Origin: JAKOUL01 sp035378845
GTDB taxonomy: Bacteria; Dictyoglomota; Dictyoglomia; Dictyoglomales; Dictyoglomaceae
DNA length: 64,000 nucleotides
Reading direction: 5' to 3'
NCBI GenBank assembly: GCA_035378845.1
Contig: DAOSUP010000002.1
Location: forward strand, 62,001 to 126,000
A program made the translations under genes and the position numbers. Shown here piece by piece: positions 44,301-52,507 of the stretch; position 1 is the first letter of the stretch, and each line of letters begins with the position of its first letter. A model generated the notes under the pieces. The model was given only the letters and a program-made list of their open reading frames with translations, did no database searches and had not been told where the DNA came from.

Positions 44301-44448
44301 CTATGGTGATCCTAATATCATTGACATGATTGTACCTCCTGGAATGAAACAGGAACAAATTCTGTCTGAATGGATAAGCAGTGATGAAGAAGAAGAGAAT
44401 AAATATGTAGAGATACCCTTAATTCCCCTTAGGATCTTGACCCAATAA
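41317..44448 (+). CDS. Secreted GH57 amylase/pullulanase-type enzyme with C-terminal binding module
   Basis: A 1043-residue secreted enzyme. Signal peptide at residues 1-25. GH57 catalytic domain at about residues 44-600: IIWHNHQPFYY (near 48-57), GLWPSEGSVSQE with the presumed nucleophile Glu314, WMASDEDVL, and LILDGENCWEYY with the presumed acid/base Asp429. This motif set is that of GH57 amylopullulanases, so it should cut alpha-1,4 and perhaps alpha-1,6 bonds of starch or pullulan. Residues about 610-790 look like a CBM9/DOMON-type domain (KIDGKVAPEDEW). The last 240 residues are a Glucodextran_C module, paralogous to the preceding protein. The linked operon and shared operator with malEFG make maltodextrins the likely product. 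Specificity needs assay. Confidence 0.92.
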   Translation: MKKFYTCFLIAFLLLISIGTSDSIGEPPIKLYVSETKKVNKPLYVTIIWHNHQPFYYDSSNNMMLLPWVRMHAIKDYYDMASILKNYPQVKANFNMVPSLIYQLELYLNQQVKDKYLVLTEKAADELTNEDKDFILRRFFDANWDRIIRKFPRYWDLLNKRGQSVSDEAILDAINKFTVQDFRDLQVWFNLAWFDPDFQQYDKDLAKLIEKGKNFTEEDKKIVIQKQYEVMAKILPLYYELQKKKQIEVTSTPFFHPIMPLLANYKSALEASQDIELPKATITYPEDVEAQLKMAVTYYKKYFKENPKGLWPSEGSVSQEIIPLVSSVGIQWMASDEDVLSKSLGIPILRDTKGNVQNPEVFYKPYIVEENGKKLNMIFRDKNLSDKIGFVYSGMKGESAAIDLINRLEDIYEKVKDKEGPFLVSLILDGENCWEYYENDGKEFLNAFYKLLSDNPYIETVRVSDFLAKYPPKDTIQRLSAGSWVDGTFLTWIGEGEENKAWELFDRTRVDLVYATVKARKTLAPTLDPQKLKDNIQKAWFELYAAEGSDWFWWYGDDQDSGNDLGFDQLFRQHLINVYKYIEKEPPSTLLVPIVKLAEEKPIQHLQTKFTPKIDGKVAPEDEWKSAAIYEAKKGTGIFAKPADYINKLYFGIDNDSLYFLVESKEHITEFLSKPYYLAIYLSNPNQKEINIFPRNSKESLGYGISHEILIDLSKISSLGEVEAIINKADGNNGWVEVQKLKAAISEKYIEIGVPFKAINVKGRDRISFNVIFGKEKPEDVVPYYLPIYAVIPEAKLETVYFSIDDPVGDDYGWGGISYPTDPVFKPGVFDIIHVEMGKSKDNIVFRVKIRGELENSWGSPIGISLQTIDVYINDGKSNLLYYQALPGRQANIPEGWNKAIWVEGWTQELIEPTTDEKGKIQLKELKGVVETMADPTERTIIISVPEKYLGPVTPDWKIVVIMCGQEGYPRPGNWRVREVEETAKQWRFGGGDDSYGDPNIIDMIVPPGMKQEQILSEWISSDEEEENKYVEIPLIPLRILTQ

Positions 44449-44454
44449 TTAAGA

Positions 44455-44490
44455 AAGGAGGGGGAGCTCCCTCCTCCTTTTTCTATTTTT
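44455..44490 (+). terminator. Terminator of the starch operon
   Basis: AAGGAGGGGGAG pairs with CTCCCTCCTCCTT (one bulge) and is followed by TTTTTCTATTTTT. A strong rho-independent structure seven bases after the GH57 stop codon. Confidence 0.88.
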
Positions 44491-44555
44491 CCTTGATTTT
44501 CTCTAATAAAACTCTTCTCAAAAAAAATATTTAGATATAAAATTATTGATTAGTT

Positions 44556-46325
44556 ATGTTAAAAAAGCCACTTTTAAGACATATAAAAAACTATCTTTTA
44601 GAGTATAAATGGAAGTATATCTTAGGAGCAATTTTTTTACTCCTCAGTGATATCTTCCAAGTCATATCTCCAAAAGTTTTAGGATGGGGCATTGACTCTT
44701 TAAATAAGGGAGCCATAACTTTTAATAATCTTCTATTAATCCTTTTAAGCTTAATCTCTCTTGCAATATTAACTGCAATTTTTCGTTATTTTTGGAGAAC
44801 TAGGATTCTTGCTACCGCAAGAAGAATAGAAGCTAAAATAAGAGAGAAATTCTTCATCCATCTTCAAACATTATCGCTCAACTATTTCAATTATCATAAA
44901 ACAGGTGATCTAATGGCTCTCGCAACCAATGATTTAGGAGCTGTAAGAGAAATGTTCGCCTTTGGATTAGTCATGCTTCTTGATACCATATTTCTTGGCA
45001 CTCTCTCTATTCTCTCTTTATTAATCATAAGTCCAAAGCTTACCTTATATACTATTATTCCTTTGCCTTTAATTACTCTAACCATTACTTTGTTTGGAAG
45101 GGTAACTCACAAAAGATTTAAAGCAGTACAAGAAGGATTCGCAGACCTTACTGACAAAACCGAGGAAACTATTGCAGGGATAAGAGTAGTAAAAGCCTAT
45201 GTACAAGAGGAGGAAGAGCTACAGAACTTCCTGAAAAAAGCAAAGGAGCTACTTAAAAGGAATATCAGCCTTGCAAAGGCATGGGGATTTATGTTCCCAA
45301 GTATAGAATTTCTGGCTGGATTTTCCATATTATTGGTATTCTTCTTTGGCAGTTTAGAGGTAATCAGGGGTGAAATCTCCTTAGGAGACTTTATCGCCTT
45401 TAATTCTTATTTAGGACTCCTTATATGGCCTATGAACGCTCTGGGACAGGTAGTAAACAATTTCCAAAGAGGGAAAGCATCCTTAGAAAGGCTCAATGAA
45501 GTATTTGATGAAATGCCAGATATTAAAGATACACCAAAGGCTATTAAAAAAGATAACCTTGTAGGAGAAATTGTATTTAAGAATGTTTATTTTAAATATC
45601 CATCAAGCAGCATATGGAATTTAGAGGACATATCCTTTGAAGTAAAACCTGGTAAATTTTTAGGTATTACTGGACCTGTGGGATCAGGAAAAACATCATT
45701 AGTAAGTCTTATTCCAAGGCTTTTTGACATCCAAAAAGGAGATATCTTTATAGACAATATCCCTATTAAAAATCTTTCTTTGTATTCCTTAAGAAAAAAT
45801 ATAGGCTTTGTTCCTCAAGATAGCTTTTTATTCTCTGACAGTATTGCCAATAATATTAGATTTGGAAATTCAAATCTTAGTGACGAAGAAGTCTTAGAGA
45901 TTATTAAAATTGTTGCATTAGAAGAAGACTTAAAAGAATTTCCTCAAGGAATATATACCATTGTAGGAGAAAGAGGGGTCACTCTATCAGGAGGGCAAAA
46001 ACAAAGAATTGCATTAGCAAGAGCGTTAGCCATAGATCCTCCTATTATTATCCTTGATGATGCCTTATCTGCTGTGGATGCTCATACAGAGAAGCAGATT
46101 CTCTCAAATATTATGGGACTAAGAAAAAACAAAAGCTTTATAGTCATTGCACAAAGGTTATCAGTTATTCAGGAAGCTGATGAAATATTAGTATTGAAAA
46201 ATGGGAAAATTACAGAACGAGGAAATCATACAGCATTAATGAAGCTTAAAGGGTTCTATGCTGGGCTTTACGAACAACAAAAGTTAGAAACTGAACTGGA
46301 GGAAAAAGATGAACCAGTATCCTGA
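44556..46325 (+). CDS. ABC exporter half-transporter, degenerate-site subunit
   Basis: A 589-residue half-transporter: six membrane segments (about residues 20-310) then an ATPase domain. Seen: Walker A GPVGSGKTSL near residue 375, Q-loop VPQDSFLF, signature LSGGQKQRIALARAL near residue 480, Walker B IIILDDALSAVD, and VIAQRLS at the switch. The catalytic Glu after Walker B is Asp, and the switch His is Gln. This is exactly the pattern of the inactive site in heterodimeric exporters such as TM287/288. It partners the next gene, which overlaps by 17 bases. No Shine-Dalgarno sequence precedes the ATG. Substrate unknown (lipid or drug export is typical). Confidence 0.92.
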   Translation: MLKKPLLRHIKNYLLEYKWKYILGAIFLLLSDIFQVISPKVLGWGIDSLNKGAITFNNLLLILLSLISLAILTAIFRYFWRTRILATARRIEAKIREKFFIHLQTLSLNYFNYHKTGDLMALATNDLGAVREMFAFGLVMLLDTIFLGTLSILSLLIISPKLTLYTIIPLPLITLTITLFGRVTHKRFKAVQEGFADLTDKTEETIAGIRVVKAYVQEEEELQNFLKKAKELLKRNISLAKAWGFMFPSIEFLAGFSILLVFFFGSLEVIRGEISLGDFIAFNSYLGLLIWPMNALGQVVNNFQRGKASLERLNEVFDEMPDIKDTPKAIKKDNLVGEIVFKNVYFKYPSSSIWNLEDISFEVKPGKFLGITGPVGSGKTSLVSLIPRLFDIQKGDIFIDNIPIKNLSLYSLRKNIGFVPQDSFLFSDSIANNIRFGNSNLSDEEVLEIIKIVALEEDLKEFPQGIYTIVGERGVTLSGGQKQRIALARALAIDPPIIILDDALSAVDAHTEKQILSNIMGLRKNKSFIVIAQRLSVIQEADEILVLKNGKITERGNHTALMKLKGFYAGLYEQQKLETELEEKDEPVS

Positions 46326-48261
46326 AGAAGAGATACTTGGAAAAGGCTATGATTCAAGATTAATGAGGAGACTATTAAAATACACAAAGCCATATGTGAA
46401 ACATATTTTATTGGCTTTACTTCTTATTGTATTTATTACCACACTTAAACTTGTTAACCCATATATTATAAAAAATTCAATAGATAGAAGCATTAATCCC
46501 TATGAGATTATACAGGTCTCAAACCAAGAAGTAAGGGCATATTTTCTCAGCGAAGACATTCCTATAGAGATGAAAGAGAAGTATCAAAATATTATAAAAT
46601 CATACCAGAGCAAGTTATACATAACCTTTGAAGATCTTGAGAAAATTTCCCCAAAGGATAAAGAAATCATTAGAAAAAATGATATAAATTACATTAAAAC
46701 ACATGCTCTATTATACCTTTTAGTAATAATAACTATATTCTTAATTACTTATGCTCAAGTTTATATCCTAAATTTAACTTCTCAAAAAATAATTTACGAT
46801 ATGAGAGAAGAATTATTTCAACATATATTACAACTTCCTATGAAATTCTTTGACCGAAATCCTGTAGGAAGATTAGTAACAAGAGTCACAAACGATATTG
46901 AAACTCTTCAACAGATGTACAATTCTGTAATAACAAGCCTCGTAGTAGATATATTTCTAATTTTAGGACTTTCTATAGTAATGCTCATGTTAAACTGGAA
47001 ATTAGCATTAATTTGTATAATCGCTCTTCCCATAGTTGGATATATAAGTTTTATTTTCCGAAAACATGTAAGAGAAGCTTATAGAAATTTTAGAGTAAGG
47101 CTTGCAAGATTAAATGCATACTTAGCAGAACATATAAGTGGAATGAGAGTCACCCAACTTTTTGCCAGAGAAAAAGAAAATGAAAAAGAATTCAGAGATA
47201 TTAATAATTCTCTTTTAGAAGCAAATTTAAGAAATGTTTTTGTAAATGCAGTTTTTCGTCCCATTGTGGGTGCCTTAGGAAGTTTTGTGTCAGCATTTCT
47301 AATATTTTTTGGTGGACTTCAAATAATGAATAATCAGCTCTCTTTTGGAACACTATATCTATTCATTTCGTATCTTAATAGCTTTTTTCAACCCATACAA
47401 GACTTAGCAGAAAAATACGATATTCTTCAAGATGCTATGGCTTCTGCAGAAAGAGTCTTTTTATTACTTGATGAGCCTGTGGCAATCAAAGATCCTGAAA
47501 AACCATATATCTCAAAAGATATAAAAGGTAAGATAGAATTTAAAAACGTTTGGTTTGCTTATGATAAAGAATGGGTATTAAAAGATTTATCCTTTAGAAT
47601 AGAACCAGGAGAAAAAGTAGCTTTTGTAGGAGCAACAGGTGCAGGAAAAACTTCCATAATAAATCTTTTAACAAGATTTTATAATATACAAAAAGGAGAA
47701 ATTTTAATTGATAATGTAAATATAGAGGAAATTGATCCTAAAGAATTAAGAAAAAGTATAAGTATAGTCCTTCAAGATGTACATCTATTCGCTACTGATA
47801 TTCTCCATAATATAAGATTAAATAGAAAAGATATACCTGAAGAGAAAGTAATAGAAGCTGCAAAAATTGTAAATGCAGACAAATTTATAAGAGGACTTCC
47901 ACAAGGATACTATACTCCAGTTCAAGAAAGAGGTGCTACTCTTTCGGCAGGTCAAAGGCAATTAATTGCTTTTGCAAGAGCTTTAGTTTTTGATCCTAAA
48001 ATCCTTATCCTTGATGAGGCTACCGCTAATATAGATACTGAAACTGAAAAATTAATACAAGAAGCCATTGAAAAACTGGTTCAAAAAAGAACAAGTATCA
48101 TCATAGCCCATAGACTTTCCACCATTAAAAATGTAGATACTATTTATGTCATGCATAAGGGAAAAATCATAGAAAAAGGTAATCATAATGAACTTGTAAG
48201 AAAAAAAGGAGTTTATTATTATCTTTACAAATTGCAAAGTCTAAATTATGCTAAGATATAA
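46309..48261 (+). CDS. ABC exporter half-transporter, canonical-site subunit
   Basis: A 650-residue half-transporter with an N-terminal cytoplasmic segment, six membrane helices and an ATPase. An insert of about 60 residues lies between the first and second membrane helices (after YIIKNSIDRSINPY), as in TM288. Seen: Walker A GATGAGKTSI near residue 443, Q-loop VLQDVHLF, signature LSAGQRQLIAFARAL, Walker B ILILDEATANID with catalytic Glu, and switch His in IIIAHRLS. It supplies the active catalytic residues to the heterodimer, while its signature is the altered LSAGQ. GGAGG eight bases before the ATG, inside the upstream gene. Confidence 0.93.
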   Translation: MNQYPEEEILGKGYDSRLMRRLLKYTKPYVKHILLALLLIVFITTLKLVNPYIIKNSIDRSINPYEIIQVSNQEVRAYFLSEDIPIEMKEKYQNIIKSYQSKLYITFEDLEKISPKDKEIIRKNDINYIKTHALLYLLVIITIFLITYAQVYILNLTSQKIIYDMREELFQHILQLPMKFFDRNPVGRLVTRVTNDIETLQQMYNSVITSLVVDIFLILGLSIVMLMLNWKLALICIIALPIVGYISFIFRKHVREAYRNFRVRLARLNAYLAEHISGMRVTQLFAREKENEKEFRDINNSLLEANLRNVFVNAVFRPIVGALGSFVSAFLIFFGGLQIMNNQLSFGTLYLFISYLNSFFQPIQDLAEKYDILQDAMASAERVFLLLDEPVAIKDPEKPYISKDIKGKIEFKNVWFAYDKEWVLKDLSFRIEPGEKVAFVGATGAGKTSIINLLTRFYNIQKGEILIDNVNIEEIDPKELRKSISIVLQDVHLFATDILHNIRLNRKDIPEEKVIEAAKIVNADKFIRGLPQGYYTPVQERGATLSAGQRQLIAFARALVFDPKILILDEATANIDTETEKLIQEAIEKLVQKRTSIIIAHRLSTIKNVDTIYVMHKGKIIEKGNHNELVRKKGVYYYLYKLQSLNYAKI

Positions 48262-48292
48262 TAAAAAGAGATCTTTAGGAGAAAAGAGAAAG

Positions 48293-49477
48293 ATGAAAAA
48301 GGTTATATCCTTAAGTCTTACTTTTTTGTTTATTTCTACAATATTTTCTCAAGTATCAGACCTTACATTAGTAAAGACTATAAATTTAGGTCTGGATAGT
48401 TTAAACTATATTCAACTTTATGATAACAGTATCCTCTATACAGATAAGGATTACTTAATTCTCTATGATCTAAAAACTCAAAAAGAGAAAAAAATAAGGG
48501 TAAAATCTGAAAAGAGTAATAATTTTGATGCTTTAATAACAGAATTTAAAGTGCTTCCCTCAAAAGAAATTGCAGTGATAAACAATGAGCCCTTTCTTAT
48601 GATATAGAATCCTACAAAAGAAACTACCAGCAAGTTTAAATATAATATAGAATCAAATACAAAAACCACTAACCAATTCTGGAGTTCCAAAATTGAAACT
48701 ATAGAAGAATTAAAAATATCTCCCTTAGGAAGCATTTTAGTAGAAAAGAAACATTATCAAACTCAAACATTAGGCGGATTATTGACACTTGAAGAATGGT
48801 ATGAGTATAATTTTCTTAGCTTTCCTTCTCTTGAAAAGATCTTTTCTTTAAATACTAAAGAAGACTTTTCAGACTTTAATATAGATTTTTCTAAAAGAGA
48901 CTCTTTTGTACTTTTGATAAATGCACTCCCAAGATCAAAAAGTTTAGCAGATCTATATGGCATAGTGATAAAAAATTTTGAGAATCAAAAGTCTTATAAT
49001 CTTTTTCCAAATCAAAGAACCATAAGTTGGGATATTACAAAAGATGATAAACTATTAGCAGTCTCCTTAGAAAGTAATCTTACAAAAGTGATAAATCTAA
49101 ACAATTTTAGCGAGGTTCTAAACTTTCCCATAACAGGAAATGTTTACTTTAGTCCTAAAGAAGACATCTTAATAGTTGAAGGCAATAGAACTATAAACTT
49201 AATAGATCTAACAAAAAAAGAAACAATAAATACCTACTGGGGATCACATCCTTGCCTCTCAAACAACGAAAATATTTTAGCTTATTCTTTAGGAGAGAAT
49301 TTCTTAGCTCCTACCAAGGAAATCTCTATTTTATATCGTGATAAAAATTTACAAAAGAAAATAAAATTTGATACCGAGTATTTCTTGGAAGATATCTCTT
49401 TTACAAAAGACGATGCATTCTTAATTCTTCTTCTTTCTGGAAATAAAGGCTACAAGATAATGATATATAAAGTTTAA
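48293..49477 (+). pseudogene. Interrupted gene for a secreted beta-propeller-like protein
   Basis: A single reading frame from the ATG at 48293 (AGGAG eleven bases upstream) to the TAA at 49475-49477 is broken by an in-frame TAG at 48605-48607. The first part has a signal peptide (KKVISLSLTFLFISTIFS) and short WD-like repeats (LYDNSILYTDKDYLILYDLKTQ). The remainder continues in the same frame with similar blocks (NLIDLTKKETINTYWGSHPCLSNNENILAYSLG). An alternative is two compensating frameshifts, since the +2 frame around the stop reads SYDIESYKRNYQQV before another stop. The tail from 48782 could be a separate ORF but lacks a signal and a ribosome site. No family named; probably a periplasmic beta-propeller that has decayed, or a sequencing error. 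Confidence 0.7.
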
Positions 49478-49504
49478 GGGTAAAAGATTTCTTTCCCCTT
49501 TTTA
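49476..49504 (+). terminator. Terminator after the interrupted gene
   Basis: AAGGG (49476-49480) and AAAG pair with CTTT and CCCTT (49496-49500) around a short loop with an internal mismatch, ending in TTTTT. It lies between two convergent genes. Moderate strength. Confidence 0.5.
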
Positions 49505-50497
49505 GTTGCTCTGAAGAAGGTTTAACATTTTTCTATCTAACTTATGACCATACCAATCTTCATATTCCACATCTTCTCTCTCTGAATCTAATATTCCAAA
49601 AGGACCTTTAAAATTCCATAAAGCAAAACCTATATCTCTTTCTTTTAAAATTTCAAGTAAATCTTTCATCCAAGATAAAACTACATTATGAGGAGTATAT
49701 TTAAAAGCTCCAGCCTCTCCGCAATGCACTCCTATCCCCTTCTCCATCAGACTTGCCCAACGATCATAATGCTCTTCTAATCTTCTCCTATCCCAAGACT
49801 CTCCATAATGCCATGCTAAAGGCCATGTAGGTTTTGGCCAATTCTCCCCTCCTACCCAACTTGCTTTATAATGAGTAAGTCCCATAGGAAGATATCCCCT
49901 ACAACTTTGCGCTACAAGTAAGTTTGAAAGCTCTGGAAGAGGCTCATTCCCATAAGATATCCCATCTATTATTATGAATCTCCCAGGATCAATATTCCTT
50001 ATATGATCAACTGTTCTTCTGATTACTCTTTCGTGATCTTCTCTACTCATACCTCTCTCAGAGGGATTTGGCGGCTCATTTATTAGATTAAAACTTAAAT
50101 CTTTAGAGGATATACCTCTATATCTCTTAGTGAATATTCCCCAATGATAGCAAAAGGCATTTAATGCTTCATCATCTTTCCATAAATTAAATTTTTCAGA
50201 AAGATCATTATTTACACAGTATCCAGGAGCTCTATGAAAGTTTAGGCATACATGAATTTTATATTTCTGACCCCATTCCACAACTTCATCAATTTTTTTA
50301 AGAACTTCCTCTTTAATTTTATGTACATCATCCCCATCTATCCAAAGCCTATAATTTAGTGGAATCCTTACAAAATCAAAACCCCATTCTGAAATCCACT
50401 TAAAATCCTCTTCCTCAAAATCTCTTGCATAATGATAAGAAAACATATTAGGAAGATTAAACCCTCTCCATCTTGGAATTGTATTTTTCCCTCTCAT
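49502..50497 (-). CDS. GH5 endoglucanase-like enzyme, no signal peptide
   Basis: A 331-residue cellulase-family GH5 barrel. Seen: RWRGFNLPNMF at the start, DFVRIPLNYRLW near residue 43, acid/base Glu in SFNLINEPPNP near residue 135, VAQSCRGYLPMGLTHYKASWVG and the nucleophile Glu in GVHCGEAGAFKYT near residue 256. No signal peptide, so it should act inside the cell on imported oligosaccharides. It is the most divergent of the four GH5 proteins here. The order GH5-GH5-GH5-GH5 then the Opp-type importer suggests one large glycan locus. Cellulase, mannanase or beta-1,4-oligosaccharidase activity cannot be told apart by sequence alone. Confidence 0.85.
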   Translation of the reverse strand: MRGKNTIPRWRGFNLPNMFSYHYARDFEEEDFKWISEWGFDFVRIPLNYRLWIDGDDVHKIKEEVLKKIDEVVEWGQKYKIHVCLNFHRAPGYCVNNDLSEKFNLWKDDEALNAFCYHWGIFTKRYRGISSKDLSFNLINEPPNPSERGMSREDHERVIRRTVDHIRNIDPGRFIIIDGISYGNEPLPELSNLLVAQSCRGYLPMGLTHYKASWVGGENWPKPTWPLAWHYGESWDRRRLEEHYDRWASLMEKGIGVHCGEAGAFKYTPHNVVLSWMKDLLEILKERDIGFALWNFKGPFGILDSEREDVEYEDWYGHKLDRKMLNLLQSN

Positions 50498-50540
50498 TTT
50501 TCTAACCTGCTTTCCTTTTTAATAAAAACCTATTTATACC

Positions 50541-51479
50541 TTACTTATCTATCGGTATTAAAGCTTCAAGAAGTTCCTTTCTCCACTCATTTTTAACAGG
50601 ATCATAAACACCAAAACCAGAACAGAATTCCCAGTATGTCCATGGCCATCCTCTTCTCTCTGCTTCCCTTGCTACAAAGGATGTCCATCTGACACGAGAT
50701 TCCATATCTGCCTTACTATAAGCTCCAAACTCTCCTATATGGATTGGTCTCCTATTCTCCTTTGACCATTCCTCTGCTATATTAAAATCTGAAATTACCT
50801 GTTGCTTCTCAGCCCAGCTTCCATGCCATTTAGTTCCAAGCCACTGCTCAGAACCACTTGCCCATTCTGCTCCCTGATGAGTAAAGTAGAAGGGATTATA
50901 GTAATGCACAGTAACTAAAATATTCTTCTCTTCCTTAGGAATCTTTAGCTTAGAAATACTGGAAATTCCTCCCCATTCTGCTGTCCCTACAAGTACAACC
51001 CTATCTGGATTTGTAACTCTTATAACTTTTAATGCTTCTGCTAAAAATTCATTCCAAATATCAGGAGTTAAATTACCATTTGGCTCATTAAGAATCTCAA
51101 AAAATAATGTTTCAGGATAATCCTTGTATCTTTCTGAGATCTGTTTCCAAATTGAGAGGAATTTTTCTTTCTCTCCTCTTGGATTTTGCATTATTTCGTC
51201 ATAGTGATGAATATTTATGATTGTTATAAGTTCTTGTTTTAAGGATTCATTTATCACATGATCAACTCTATCAAAGAATTCTTCAGATATCTTATAAGGA
51301 GGTTTAGCTTCTGTATGAGCAGACCATTTTATAGGGATTCTTACATGATCAAATCCTGCTTCCTTCATAAGTTTAAAATATTCATCTTTTATTACAACCT
51401 TCCATCCCCCTTCAACAGGTGCTTCCAAGGCATCTCCCATATTTATACCCCGATAAATAGGTAATTTATAGACTTCCAT
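50541..51479 (-). CDS. GH5 endoglucanase-like enzyme, cytoplasmic paralogue
   Basis: A 312-residue GH5 barrel. Seen: YRGINMGDALEAPVEGGW near the start, FDHVRIPIKWSAHT near residue 43, acid/base Glu in FEILNEPNGNLTPD near residue 126, VTVHYYNPFYFTHQG, and nucleophile Glu in HIGEFGAYSKADM near residue 240. Its sequence tracks the secreted protein encoded next upstream (51493-52497) almost motif for motif but lacks the signal peptide. This suggests a duplication that gave one inside and one outside enzyme. GGAGG nine bases before the ATG. Substrate likely a beta-1,4-glucan or mannan oligosaccharide. Confidence 0.88.
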   Translation of the reverse strand: MEVYKLPIYRGINMGDALEAPVEGGWKVVIKDEYFKLMKEAGFDHVRIPIKWSAHTEAKPPYKISEEFFDRVDHVINESLKQELITIINIHHYDEIMQNPRGEKEKFLSIWKQISERYKDYPETLFFEILNEPNGNLTPDIWNEFLAEALKVIRVTNPDRVVLVGTAEWGGISSISKLKIPKEEKNILVTVHYYNPFYFTHQGAEWASGSEQWLGTKWHGSWAEKQQVISDFNIAEEWSKENRRPIHIGEFGAYSKADMESRVRWTSFVAREAERRGWPWTYWEFCSGFGVYDPVKNEWRKELLEALIPIDK

Positions 51480-51492
51480 ATTAAGTTTCCTC

Positions 51493-52497
51493 CTATTGTT
51501 TAATTTTTGTATTTGGAACCAGCGCTTTTAATATGGGCATTCTCCACATCTTATTCAAAGCATCATATACTCCAAAACCTGCAGATCCAAAATCCCAATA
51601 AGACCAAGCAATACCTCTCTTCTCAGCAGATCTTGCTACAAAATCTGTCCATCTTGCTCTGGAGTCCATATCTGCCCTATAGTATGCTCCAAACTCTCCC
51701 ATCCAAAGAGGAACATTTCCATTCTTTTTTGACCAATCAACTACTATATCAAGTTCCTTTTCTATTGCTTTCTTCTCTTGTTCACTGCCTGTCCACTTCA
51801 CTCCCGTAGGCAATATTGGACTTACCCAGTCTGCTCCCTGATGAGTAAACTGAAAGGGATTATAGTAATGAAAGGTTACTACTATATTTTTATCATCCTG
51901 TGGAATTTTCAACTCATTTAACTTATATAAACTATTCCAATCCACAGGACCTATTACTATCTTTCTTTTTGGATTTGTTTTCCTTATAATTGCTATTGCT
52001 TCCATTAAATACTCATTCCATAAATTACTGTTCAAATTTGTATTTGGTTCATTTAAAAGTTCAAACCATACATTTTCAGGATAAGACTTATAATGTTCTG
52101 CTATTTGCTCCCATATAGCCAAAAATCTTTCTTTATGCTTCTCTGGATTTTGCATTATTTCGTCATAATTATGTATGTTAATTATCACATAGAGCTTTTT
52201 CTTTAAAGCTTGATCTACTACCTGATCTACTCTATCAAACATATAACTTCTCACAGTATAAGGAGGCTCATATAAAGTATGCCCATTCCATTTTATAGGA
52301 ATTCTTACATGATCAAATCCCGCTTTTGAAACAAGATCAAAATACTCATCTTTAACATAAACTCCCCAAGATCCCTCAAAAGGTGCCTCTAATCCAGTAA
52401 GATTCACTCCTCTTTTTATAGGAAGTACACTTTGAGACTGTATACTACCCATAGAGATGAACAAAAATAACCCTAAAAATAACAAAACTTTTTTCAT
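51493..52497 (-). CDS. Secreted GH5 endoglucanase-like enzyme
   Basis: A 334-residue GH5 enzyme with a signal peptide (residues 1-21, KK then VLLFLGLFLFISMGSIQS). Seen: KRGVNLTGLEAPFEGSWG, FDHVRIPIKWNGHT, acid/base Glu in FELLNEPNTNLNSN, VTFHYYNPFQFTHQGADWV, and nucleophile Glu in WMGEFGAYYRADM. The catalytic pair and substrate-cleft aromatics are present. Secreted endo-acting enzyme releasing oligosaccharides for the importer. Start ATG with GGAGAGG upstream, 11 bases after the lipoprotein gene stop. No carbohydrate-binding module. Confidence 0.9.
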   Translation of the reverse strand: MKKVLLFLGLFLFISMGSIQSQSVLPIKRGVNLTGLEAPFEGSWGVYVKDEYFDLVSKAGFDHVRIPIKWNGHTLYEPPYTVRSYMFDRVDQVVDQALKKKLYVIINIHNYDEIMQNPEKHKERFLAIWEQIAEHYKSYPENVWFELLNEPNTNLNSNLWNEYLMEAIAIIRKTNPKRKIVIGPVDWNSLYKLNELKIPQDDKNIVVTFHYYNPFQFTHQGADWVSPILPTGVKWTGSEQEKKAIEKELDIVVDWSKKNGNVPLWMGEFGAYYRADMDSRARWTDFVARSAEKRGIAWSYWDFGSAGFGVYDALNKMWRMPILKALVPNTKIKQ

Positions 52498-52507
52498 AAA
52501 CCTCTCC

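Noticed and set aside
48598..48660. 43-base imperfect direct repeat (TATGATATAGAATC and TATAATATAGAATC) as cause of the broken gene
   Set aside because: Similarity falls off quickly and the sequence is A+T-rich; chance cannot be excluded.
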